From Rhizophagus irregularis (taxonomy: Eukaryota > Glomeromycota > Glomeromycetes > Glomerales > Glomeraceae), in NCBI RefSeq assembly GCF_026210795.1, contig NC_089432.1, positions 1,984,001-2,048,000 on the forward strand: DNA of 64,000 bases, given 5' to 3'. Below, piece by piece: positions 1 through 9,990 of this stretch. How positions within the stretch are numbered: the first letter of the stretch is position 1; each line of letters opens with the position of its first letter. Under the pieces are notes generated by a model, which saw nothing but the letters and a program-made list of their open reading frames with translations, was not told where the DNA came from and did not search any database. The translations under genes and the position numbers were made by a program.

Positions 1-1233
1 TGATTGTACAGAGGGTGACTATAGAGGTAGGGCGGATTGTATATGTTTCCGATCTCCTTGTGCATAATAACTCTCGGATTATCATCGCCTCAAATTTCAC
101 AATACACGATTGCCTACTGTACAATAAAATCTTAATTATATTGGAATCATCCATATTATTTTTACTATACATTATATGCAATATAAAGAATATTTGTGCA
201 AAAGTTTCAAGTTTGGCAGATGCGTATTCATCTTCACATATCAATTTTTGACTGATGATCGGGAAAAATGACTGAATTATCAAATTATACTAATAATCAC
301 ATAATTAAAATTATATAATAATTTAATGCTTTAACTTGGATTTCCATTATTTTTTGCCACATTACAATATTTTTCTTGTCCTTCTTCTAATGGCGCTTCG
401 CATTCTTGACAAATCCGTTCTTCGACCAAATTTTTCTTACTCGAACTCGCCATAAACCATTCGTCATCACTATCATATTCATGATTATCCCAATTTCCCA
501 ATCATTCCCTTCTTGTTTTCTCAATTCTTCTTTCCCCAATTTTTTAATATTAACCAAAAGATTTTTGTTAAAGTTCATTTTTATTCATTACTTTAGAAAT
601 ATTTGTGCTTTTCAACAAGTTAACCCTAGAATTAAATGATCGGAAAATGATCGGTAAGGTGATATAAGCATGTCCAACCATACGGATATGATATGATAAT
701 GGCTTTATCCTCTTATTCTTGTCCATTCTTTGGTCTTCCAATAGTATGATAATCTTTGCTGTTAATCGAATACCATCATGTATTGAAGAAAGAAATATCT
801 CTTGAACTATTTTTTGTTGTGTCATAGAAACTTCATTTATATCCAGAAAAATTCGAGCATATACTATGGTAAAATAAATTCATGAACATGAGTCTTAGTC
901 ATCAAAAGTTCACAAATCACAACGCAAATCAGCAGTCTGCCTGCGCCACATTAACAACAACCCATGCGTAGTGGTTTTCTTGATTTCCAAGGAATAAAAA
1001 CAATTGTTATTTATTGTGTGAAAAACTTAAAATGTTCCTAAGATTTTTAAATGTTGCCCTATACAAATTTATTATTATTGTATTAAAGTATCTGATTTTC
1101 ATTTTTATTTTTAAAAAGATATTTTTATTAATATTTTGTTGTCAAAACAAGTATTGATCGGTGAGTTTATCGTTTATACATAAAACGAAATACATTTAAT
1201 AGCCCAAATATTGAGCAAAAGTTCACAATAGTG
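1..1233. other. AT-rich intergenic region, no supported gene
   Basis: Only short open frames without recognisable motifs occur here, on both strands around positions 390-825. They overlap each other and show no intron or domain signal. Nothing in the stretch can be supported as a gene or RNA. Confidence 0.5.
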
Positions 1234-1258
1234 CCGCAGTTACGAGGTCACGTGCGTC
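1234..1258 (+). promoter_or_regulatory. Conserved upstream block with CACGTG, kinase A
   Basis: The block starts CCGCAGTTACG, continues with GGTCACGTG and ends GTC. It matches 42735-42759 upstream of the paralogous kinase with only two differences, while most of the sequence between block and start codon has diverged. It lies about 150 bp before the ATG and contains the E-box core CACGTG. A promoter element bound by a bHLH-type factor is an inference; shared ancestry of the duplicated unit is the simpler alternative. Confidence 0.4.
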
Positions 1259-1386
1259 TAGCAACCGTATAAATCACATCACCTGAAGTGATCAACATGC
1301 ACAATTACGTTTTGGTAATAATCATACTTGGATTGCATAAAAAAAAAAAATATTAACTTCTCCAATAAAAGTCAAGAAGTTCAATA

Positions 1387-3714
1387 ATGTCTAACAACAC
1401 TGAATCTAATGCACTTGTAAAATTTACCGAAAATTCAAATAATGAGTGGATTGAAGAAGCTATTGTAAAAGATTACATTAAATGTTATGAATTCAATTAT
1501 TTTAGTAATTTTCAAGAAATTGGTTTTGGAGGGTTTGGAAAAGTTTTTCGTGCAAATTGGAAGAGTTCTCATAATTATTTGGCATTAAAATCTTTTTTTA
1601 GTTTCAACAATACTACAATTAAAGAAATTATTAAAGAGGTAATAATATAATATTTTTTACATTATGATTTATATTTTCTAATTTAAAAAATTCTATTTAG
1701 TTTAAAATTCAGCGTGAAGTGGATTTTCATGATAATATTATTCATTTCTGTGGAGTTACGATAGGTGCAGCATACTTTCTTACTATACATAATTTGCTGA
1801 TATAATCTAAATTAAATAATTTTTTTTTTTTTTGTAAAGAAAACCAAAATGATAATTCGAAAAAGTATTGGTTAGTAATGGAATACGCAGACAGTGGTAC
1901 TCTTCAAGAATATTTGAAGGAACGTTTTGATAATCTTATCTGGAATAATAAATTTGATATGGCAAATCAGTTGGCTTGTGCTATATTATGCTTACATGAT
2001 GAAGGAATTATTCACCATGATTTGGTAATTCATTTGTTTACACTTTACTATTTTATATTCTGTCTGTTGAATCAATATTAATATTATTTATTAATAATAA
2101 ATAGAATTCCAAAAATGTGTTAGTTCATCAAAATATGATCAAATTGGCTGATTTTGGTTTATCAAAAAGAATTGAAGAATCATCTAACCTCCAATCTACA
2201 AATTTATATGGAAAAATTCCTTATATTGACCCAAAAAGTTTTAGTAATCAAGATTATAAATTAAATAAAAAAAGTGATATTTATAGTATTGGGGTACTTT
2301 TATGGGAGATATCTAGTGGCAATCCTCCTTTTTATTCTGAAGGCAAACCGTATGACGTTTGTTTAGCAATTGATATATCACAAGGCCTTAGAGAGACACC
2401 CATTCTTGATACACCCGAAGATTATACAAATATTTATACTGGTAAATGTAATTAATAATTACTTTTATGTTTATATTAATGTTAATTAAATTAATTCTAT
2501 CTATTTTTTTAGATTGTTGGAATAATGAACCAGATAATCGTCCAACTATCAATCAGGTTATCTCCAAATTAAATGCAATTATTTTAAATAACAGTAAAAA
2601 TACAATGATTATGAAGAACTTTCAGTCAAATGATTCTCATACAAATGTTCAATCATCAAGTAAACAACTTAATTTGAAAGCTTTTGAAGATTTTGATAAG
2701 AATTTACCACATGGAGAATTATCTAAAATTATTCAAAAGTTTAACAAGATTAATATCGAAGAAATAGAACCTTCAATGACATCAGATTATTACTTTAAAA
2801 CGATAGTTGATGAAATGGTTGAACTTCTTAATAAGACACTAGAGGAAGGAAAGGATAGACGAAACATTTATGATTATTTTAATAATTATGATATGACTTC
2901 ACAAGAAATTTATATTTGGCTTTTAAATAATCAACATTACTCAAATTCAATTGTTTTACTTGGAGATTTTAATTACTTAGGAATTGAGATTAATGTTGAT
3001 AAAAATAAGGCATTTGAATTATATCAAAACTCATCAGATTTAGAAAATGCATATGGAATAAATAATTTAGGATATTGTTATCAACATGGAATTGGAATTG
3101 ATATTGATGAAAAAAAGGCATTTGAATTATATCAAAAGTCATCAGATTTAGGAAATGTATATGGAATAAATAATTTAGGATATTGTTATCAACATGGGAC
3201 AGGAACTGATATTGATGAAGAAAAGGCATTTGAATTATATCAAAAGGCAGCAGATTTAGGAGATGCATATGGAATAAATAATTTAGCATATTGTTATCAA
3301 AATGAAATTGGGACTTATCTTGATCGGGAAAAGGCATTTGAATTATATCAAAAAGCAGCAGATTTAGGAGATGCATGTGGAATAAATAATTTAGGTGATT
3401 GTTATCAAAATGGAATTGGAACTGATAAAGATTTAAAAAAGGCAATTGAATTATATCAAAAGTCAGCAGATTTAGGAAATGTATATGGAATAGAGTCTTT
3501 AATATATTACTATCAACAAAAGATTGCAACTGATATAGATAAAAAAAAGGCATTTGAATTATATCAAAAGGCAGCAGATTTAGGAAGTGCATGTGGATTA
3601 TATAATTTAGGAATTTGCTATAAATATGGGATTGGAACTGATATAAATGAAAAAAAGGCATTTGAATTATATCAAAAGGCGTCAGATTCATTAGGGTATA
3701 CAGTAATAATGTAG
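1387..3714 (+). CDS. Protein kinase with Sel1-like repeats (paralog A)
   Basis: Five exons fit: 1387-1638, 1701-1764, 1840-2024, 2105-2441 and 2513-3714, giving 679 residues. The kinase domain is N-terminal: glycine loop GFGGFG at about 46-51, lysine in LALKSF at 68, helix-C glutamate at 84, catalytic loop at 164-168 and DFG at 183-185. About seven 36-residue Sel1-like units (consensus AFELYQKAADLG) follow from about residue 426. Such proteins are an expanded family in Glomeromycotina; the Sel1 array is expected to bind partners. The start follows an A-rich stretch and aligns with the start of paralog B. Oddities are a catalytic loop reading HHDLN instead of the paralog's HRDLH, and an array that stops abruptly after a unit diverging into DSLGYTVIM. 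Reduced catalytic activity is an inference; the exon model is well supported because paralog B splices identically. Confidence 0.85.
2952..3696 (+). repeat. 108-bp tandem coding repeats (Sel1 array of kinase A)
   Basis: About seven units of 108 bp each encode one 36-residue Sel1-like repeat. Stretches such as GCATTTGAATTATATCAAAA recur almost unchanged in most units, so neighbouring units are very similar at the DNA level. This suggests homogenisation by unequal exchange. Long open frames on the opposite strand are by-products of this repetition. Confidence 0.8.
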
Positions 3715-4378
3715 TGTATAATTAACACTGTATGTATAGTATATTATAATTTTCAACGTATGTAATGTATGGTTAGTTATGTCTGTATTGTATAACAAAT
3801 GTAGCAATTTCATTATTGTCTAATAAATATGGAAATATGGTAACTTACACACAATTACTGTTACTAAATTTAACTTTTTTTTTGTAAAAAAAATAATAAA
3901 GCATTATGTAAATTATCTATATCAGGTTTTTTTACATGATTTATTTGATTTATTACATAATTTATATAGTAATAATAAAACAATTAACGTGCAATCTTAT
4001 TGTGCTTCACTTTTATATAATAATAACAATTAATGCGCAGTCTCATTGTGCTTTAACACACAGTCTTATTGTGCTTCATCACGAAGTTAAGAAATCATTT
4101 AACCTATATTTATTAAACACAATTATTTAATAAATATTAAAAATCAGTATTTATCGAGTATTAATAGTTTATATGTATTTATTTGTATTTAAACAAGTAT
4201 TTATTTATTACTATATTATAATATAAATAAAATATTAATTATAAATACTTTATAATTACTATTTAAAAAAATGCTTAAAAAATACTTTAATTTAATACTT
4301 GTTTTTTACTGTAAAATAAAATATTAACTTAGTATTTAGATTTATTATTAAAAAAGCATTTAAAAATTAAGCAATTAC
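3715..4378. other. AT-rich intergenic region with a triplicated short motif
   Basis: No gene is evident. Between 3987 and 4082 a motif of about 20 bp, core CTTATTGTGCTTCA, occurs three times with small changes. The remainder is AT-rich sequence without recognisable signals. Confidence 0.5.
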
Positions 4379-4900
4379 CTAGCAATATTTAATATATTTA
4401 TTTACATAAAAAACTTCTGCCTCATTAAATTTTGATATAATATGTACTATATTTGCAATTGAAGCAATAGGAATTAAAGTATAATGTTCAACATGTTTAA
4501 GAATTGCACATGATTTATAAAAATAATGATTATGTTGTATATTATTAGTTGAATCTGCAAAATCATACCAATAAACAAGTGCGAGTTCCAAATTCTTATT
4601 CAATTTTGTTGATATAATTCAAATTATAAGAAGAACCTAATAAAATAACGGTTTTTATTTTTTGCGCATCTGCGTAAAATTTCAGGGTGCACAAAAATTT
4701 ATTAATATTAATTAAACTTAAAATTTTACGCATGTATAAAAATTAATATAAAAAATTAAAAAATCTTTGCAATGCGCACATTTTTTTATACGCGCCCCTG
4801 TAATAATATTATCGCTATATATATTTGAATTACATAACATTAATAATAACATTAATAACATTAGATATTTAGATTATTTATTGTAATATTGTAATACATT

Positions 4901-4989
4901 CCGGCGACCGAAGGGAGCCGGGCCGAAATTACTACTGTAATTCAAGCTGGCCTGTAGGCCGGCTTGAATTACAGTAGTAATTTTGGCCC
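4901..4989. repeat. Two stacked hairpins at the 3' end of the MULE gene
   Basis: CCGGC at 4901 pairs with GCCGG at 4917-4921. Directly after it, 33-nt arms at 4920-4952 and 4957-4989 form an almost perfect stem with a TGTA loop and two mismatches. The second stem ends exactly at the transposase stop codon. It could shape the transcript end or be a tiny nested palindromic element. Confidence 0.75.
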
Positions 4990-7563
4990 TTAATTTTGTT
5001 TTCTTTTCTTCCTATTAGGATTTGATGGACAAGTTGCGCGATTATGTCCTACATTATAGCATAATCCACATTTATTCTGAGTTCGTCCACCAATAATTTC
5101 ATTAGAATGAGATGAATTTTCTAGAGGTCCTTTGAATCTTGCAGTTCCTGGTGGTCTTCCTTTAGGACGCCTAATTATTGGATTTCCAATTTGATTTTGA
5201 TGCGTAGTTTCCTGATCAACTTCTAATTCATCTTGATTTTCCATATTATCGGATTGTTCTAGTGTTAAAGCTTCACTATTCTTTTTATTAATATATTCTT
5301 TAAGTAAATCAATAAATGATTCATCACAAGTCTTGCAAGCAATCTGATTAGCTTGCTTAACTAATCCATGTACATTAGCATAATATAGGCATTGTTTATT
5401 GAAAGAAACATATGGGGTACTAATTGAATTACTTGAAACATTATCTATTACATCAAGGAATTCAAGAGAATTATTAGATTCTAACAATGAAGTTTCTAAA
5501 TTAGTATTAAATTTTGAAGCAGAATAAAGTGGCCGATTTTTGATATCATTCAAATGTGTAGTAATAAACCAACGTGAATTGATAAATCCTATATGAAACT
5601 GAGCCTGTGAAGTTCGTAGCATTATACTAAAATAATGTCTACAAACAATCCCACGAGTTACCAAAGACATACAGGAACATTTATATATTCCATTTTTTAA
5701 TAAAATAACAAGATGGTGTATTCCAGATGACATTAAATGATTAACACCCCAAAGATTTTTAATAGAGGATTGGTTACACATTGATAAAAGCTGATGAAAA
5801 GTAATTTGTCGAATTTCCTGATTCTCAATAAAGCCATCAGCAAATGACCAATCCTAAAAATCAATGTTAAATTAAAGATTCAGGCATTTTTTTAATCAGA
5901 TATATTTGATAATACTGACCTGTGATGTTTCATTTTTTATGTAAGATTGATCTAATACCCTTGCATCATAATTAAATGCCATTTCCATTTCACTGTAATG
6001 TACTTTTTGAATTTGTGGAGTAACAAACAACTTAAGTTCATCAATTATATTAGTAAAAGCATTTGAAGCAATAGTAGAGGACTGATTACATGGAAGAGAA
6101 CTTTTCCAATTAATATAATCGTTATTATCTTCTTCCTCTTCTAATCGTTCTTGAACTGCATGAAATATATCAATAAGTGTGCTATTTGAATTAAATAATA
6201 ATCTTTTAAAAGTAGCATTAACTGATTCACAGCGTGATGTTGTTTGTATATCGATTGTAAAAATATTATTGTTAAATGCACAAGCCCAAGATTTCTTTGA
6301 TGGATAAAGACTTCTTTCAAGGTAACTAGCTGTATTTGGATATTTGACAAGTAAATCTGACCATTTTTGTTCAAATATTTCTTCAACTAAACTATTTCGG
6401 CATTCATAAAAATCTTTTTTAAACTGATCAAATAATTCACCAAGTTTAGATTTAAGCCGTAATGGTAAATTTTGGCTGATGTGCCAAATGCAATGTATTG
6501 GAAAAGTTGAAGGATATTTTAGCAGAATAGCAGCATCCATTCCAGGGTCAGCATCTGTTATAAAAACTTTTGGAGTAATTCCTGTAGCGTCTAATGTACA
6601 TTGAAGTACCCAAGCATACGCATCTTTTGTTTCTCTATCCATTAATGCTTGTGCTACAATCCGAGATTTCATGTTGTTATCAATTGCAACAAAAAAGGAA
6701 AGAGCCATTTCATACCGATTTGTTTTTGCAGTATTATCATTAAGGATTACATCACTATAGTGATGCCAAGTTTCCAATTGTTCTGGACTCATCCAAAAGA
6801 TCCTAGTTAATGTGTTTGTTTCATGATCCCAGTCTTTATAAATTATCCAACGAGGGTCTTTTTCTTTAAGTGTTTCAAGATACACAAAGAGCTGGGAAAC
6901 ATCATTATTACCTAATTGAGGATTATTTTTCCGATGTTTATAGATGACTTTATAGAGGTCTTGATTGTAAATCTTCCTATTGTATTTAGCTTTCAACATA
7001 CGCTTGATAGACAATGGCTTCAAATGACCATAAATACACATCCACTCTATATCATCTAACATAGGCTTTGTAAAAGCCTTATTCATTTCAAAACAAGTTA
7101 AAAAAGGATCCAAATTGTGTCCAAAATGCTCATTGAGTAGTGTAGTGACGTAAATAGTTTTATTTGGATTATTTTTAATAGGTCGGGAAAGATTAATGTG
7201 CCAGTTACAATTGGTTCAATGAGTTTTTGAAGGCTTGTTTTTATTCTTTTTTGCTTCATTGTTATATATACCCTCACAATTACATACTATTGTTTGTTTC
7301 CTACGTTCATTTTCCACTTTCACACATCTTCCTTGTCGAATAAAAAAGCCTTGTTGGAGTGACCATCTTTTAATATAGTCATATGCAGATTTCCAAGTAA
7401 AAAATGTCATACCAACTTCTAATGTTAAATCATCACTAGAATTATCAATAGTTTCGATAAAACATTCCTCTTCATCACTATCCTCCGGAATATTATTAAA
7501 AAACTCATCGGTAAAGGTTTTTGCATCAGAATTATCACTAAAAATGGAGTCTGAGTCATCCAT
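4990..7563 (-). pseudogene. MULE transposase, one in-frame TGA
   Basis: Exon 1 is 7563-5920 and exon 2 is 5853-4990, with donor GTCAGT and acceptor TTTTTAG, giving 835 codons. Domains in order: an acidic N-terminus; a FAR1/WRKY-like DNA-binding region starting GMTFFTWKSAYDYI; a MULE DDE core with D at about 276 (LNDNTAKTN), D at 337 (FITDADPGMDAA), the CxxH motif CIWH at 358-361 and E at 446 (TTSRCESVN); a SWIM zinc finger (CSC then CRH, about 607-621); and a C-terminal CCHC knuckle (CGLC, GHNRATC). The only break seen is a TGA at 7216-7218, codon 116, between the FAR1-like region and NCNWH. CGA to TGA would explain it, so the copy died recently or is still read through. Transposase function is established for the family; activity of this copy is unknown. 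Confidence 0.85.
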
Positions 7564-7952
7564 ATTGGTTTGAGGGAGGTAAAAATAAAGGAAAAATTAA
7601 AATATTAATTATGAAATAAAGGAGAAGAGGAGAAGTGATAAGAAAAATAATCAGCGAAGCCACAATAAGCTTAATAATGATCTGATCACGTGTACATGAG
7701 AAATAAAAATATAAAAATTTAAATTGACCCCGTGCACACTAAAATTGATACGCACGGGATGCGTAATATGCATGGTGCGTAAAATACAAATCTCTATAAA
7801 ATAATATTAAATTATTTATTATGATAATTAATTTATTAATATATGACAATTAATTTTACCTTTGCATAATATAAGCCATTATCTGTCCAATAATCATTTT
7901 GCTCTGATTCATCCATTTCAACACAAACATCTGAAAATATAGCTTGTGACTA

Positions 7953-8605
7953 GAGTTCCGAATGGGTCAGGTCAGGTCAGATAAATTGATAAACCTGACC
8001 TGAAATTTTTTTTCAGGTCAGGTCAGGTCAGGTCATATCAGGTTATCTATTTGACCTGACCTGAACTGAAACCTGAAAATTTTCAGGATTTATATTAAAA
8101 ATATCAAAAAAAAATGGTGCAAAACATTTTTTTTGAAATATTGCGATTCAGTTTTTTATATTAAAATCGTATAAAAAGGTGAATTGCAATGCCGCAACTA
8201 ACTTTTTAAATATAAAATCAATATAAAAAAGTGAATTCTGATACCGCAATTCACTTTTTATATATAAAATCGATATAAAAAAGTGAATTCTGATACCGCA
8301 ATTCACTTTTTATATATAAAATCAATATAAAAAAGTGAATTCTGATACCGCAATTCACTAATATTATATAAAATCAATGTAAAAAAGTGATTCCCAATAT
8401 CGCAATTCACTTTTATTATATAAAATCAATATAAAAAGTGAATTATAATACCATAATTCACTTATAATATAAAATCATAGTTTCAGGTCAACAGGTCATT
8501 CAGGTTATATTGATGTTACAACCTGAACTGATGCTGAATTGCAATTGCTAAACCTGGGTCGGATTTTTGGTTAGACTTTTGGTTAGACCTGTTGTCCCAG
8601 ATTTT
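7953..8605. repeat. GGTCA-rich repeat element with internal minisatellite
   Basis: The block starts with repeated GGTCAGGTCAG, contains the reverse form GACCTGACCTG, and ends with related GGTTAGACCTG. This suggests a non-autonomous element with degenerate ends. It truncates the minus-strand coding fragment ending at 7952. I could not read a target duplication, so the borders are approximate. Confidence 0.5.
8165..8480. repeat. Minisatellite of about 52 bp, six units
   Basis: About six tandem units of roughly 52 bp contain GTGAATTCTGATACCGCAAT followed by TCAC and a TATAAAATCAATAT spacer. Each unit includes an inverted pair GTGAATT / AATTCAC, so each can fold into a small hairpin. The last units are more diverged. 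Confidence 0.85.
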
Positions 8606-8644
8606 TTCATATAGCAGGAAAAGCTTTAAAACATATCTAGTTGT

Positions 8645-8764
8645 TTTCCTGTTAAAAATTTTTGGTTAGAGCATGAATGGCTTAAATCATTAAATGAATC
8701 CCTTTTAGAGTATCATAAAAATAGTATGCCACAATGGATTGCTGAATCGTGCCATCAGTATTAC
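8645..8764 (+). pseudogene. Coding remnant of about 40 residues, family unrecognised
   Basis: An open stretch reads FPVKNFWLEHEWLKSLNESL and then LEYHKNSMPQWIAESCHQYY. Its composition is protein-like, rich in W, H and E, and unlike the surrounding AT-rich noise. Both sides run quickly into stops. It probably derives from an old transposon or host exon; I cannot name the family. Confidence 0.3.
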
Positions 8765-8905
8765 AGACACTTCGTGTCCTTCATACCTTTGGCACTTATA
8801 AAGACAATCTGATATAGCATAAAATTATGATACTTTGGAATGGATTCATGCGTGCTAATAATGCTTAGGAATATATGATTTTAATCTTATTTACAATACT
8901 TGGTG

Positions 8906-9349
8906 TAGGGATCGGAAAAGATTTGATTAAAATCGAAACTATTGAAAATCGATAAGAATCGATTTTAAATCGAATCTCGAATAAAAATCGAATCTACTTA
9001 TTGTGGCGCAGTTTTGTTAATTTGACCGTAAATTATTATTTGTTCATAATAGTTAATTTTGGCCAAATTCATAATTCTACCCGCTAATCACGTGACAGAA
9101 CACAAACTTCCTAAAAAGGAAATTTTATCTCCCAATAAAATTCAAGTTGCCATCGCACAAGGTTGTACAAATTTCCAAAAAAGGAAATTTGTTCATCGAT
9201 CACTGTAATTTTTTTTGTAATTATGTGATATGTGTTTAAACACACCTATTATAAATAGTATAAAAAAAAATCAGTATTTGCAAAACAATTAATCGCGATT
9301 AATCGATTTTAGAATTGATTCTAATAATGGGAATCGATTCCAATCCCTA
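8906..9349. mobile_element. hAT-type MITE, ends TAGGGATYGGAA
   Basis: The left end reads TAGGGATCGGAA and the right end is the inverse of TAGGGATTGGAATCGATTCC. Flanks are ACTTGGTG (8898-8905) and ACTTGGGG (9349-9356), an 8-bp duplication with one change, as in hAT transposition. The interior of about 440 bp is rich in ATCGATT palindromes and has no coding capacity. A relative with the same ends lies at 60397-61123. Confidence 0.75.
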
Positions 9350-9377
9350 CTTGGGGTTCTTTATAGCTATCAAGTAA

Positions 9378-9471
9378 TATCATATCAGGAATCAAGGTGA
9401 GGTGATCTGGGGATAGAAAAACAGGTATAGTGTTATCATATCAGAAAACAAGGCGAGGTGGTCTGGGGATA
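9378..9471. repeat. Two-copy 38-bp direct repeat
   Basis: TATCATATCAG, then AAGG, GAGGTG and TCTGGGGATA, occurs at 9378-9415 and again at 9434-9471 with a few differences. No function is apparent. Confidence 0.6.
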
Positions 9472-9745
9472 CCTTAAATTATGGTTATACCTATGTGATA
9501 GCTGCTGTTCCAGAACCCCAAGTTTGTCCTACTCATACAATACAAATTTATGTTCAAAATGGCACATAATTAAAATATATTAAATATAACTTTATATAAA
9601 AAAATGGCACTTATTTAGCACAAATTTAGATATAAAAATAGTATAAATTTATATACAAAAATAGCTTAAAGCTGGACTACAACTTGAATAAACTTAAAAT
9701 ATATACAATCAAATTTTGTGCCAAATGGGCTCATTGTATAGTGTA

Positions 9746-9990
9746 TAAGGTTGCTGGAGAAACTAGGGGGTTTTGGCAAGTTGGCAAAATGCTGAAATAG
9801 TGAAATTTTGCCAAAACTATATGAAAGTCTTATTAAAAAGTTAGCGAAACTCTGGAGAAAAGCGAAACCTGACAAAACTTATTATAAATGCCAAAACTGC
9901 CAAAACCTTGCCAAAACTATAATAAAACTATAGTAAAATCTTAGAGAAACTAATCATAGAATTTTGGAGAGGTTTAGGCAGGCAACTTTA
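9746..9990. mobile_element. MITE with TAAGGTTGC ends and 8-bp duplication
   Basis: The left end is TAAGGTTGC and the right end is GGCAACTTTA. ATAGTGTA borders the element on both sides (9738-9745 and 9991-9998). The interior repeats phrases such as GCCAAAACT and has no coding frame. It is a 245-bp member of the same family as 23887-24108. The 8-bp duplication points to a hAT-like transposase. Confidence 0.8.

Larger units (their letters stand above)
4649..7795 (-). mobile_element. MULE DNA transposon, nearly complete, with 9-bp target duplication
   Basis: The 9-mer ATAAAATAA occurs immediately outside both ends (4640-4648 and 7796-7804), the length typical of Mutator-like transposition. The inner ends are a degraded inverted repeat: about 15 of 21 positions match, including TATTTTNCGCANC. 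Both ends also share GTGCAC further in. The element is about 3.15 kb and carries one minus-strand transposase gene. Because ATAAAATAA is AT-rich, chance identity is not negligible, but its position exactly bordering the matched ends supports the call. Confidence 0.7.
4379..7952 (-). pseudogene. Coding fragment split by the MULE; family unrecognised
   Basis: Two minus-strand coding pieces flank the MULE. The piece at 7952-7860 encodes VCVEMDESEQNDYWTDNGLY then YAK and ends at a GTAAAA donor. The piece at 4594-4379 follows an AATAAG acceptor, begins NLELALVYWYDF and runs about 71 residues to a TAG. The two join in phase 0. Without the element and one copy of its duplicated target the intron would be about 109 bp, normal for this window. 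The 5' side is cut off by the repeat at 7953, so only the C-terminal part of the protein survives. I do not recognise the family; it could be a host gene or an older transposon gene. The split is read from the sequence, the original gene is inferred. Confidence 0.45.

Noticed and set aside
2990-3691. Long minus-strand open frame opposite kinase A, and similar ones at 44916-45548
   Set aside because: They are the reverse of the Sel1 repeat array; the repeating FLNLLPFDIIQMPF pattern only reflects the tandem DNA units on the coding strand.
8165-8480. Regular repeats as a CRISPR array
   Set aside because: Spacers are near-identical, the context is eukaryotic and no cas-like genes are present; it is a minisatellite.
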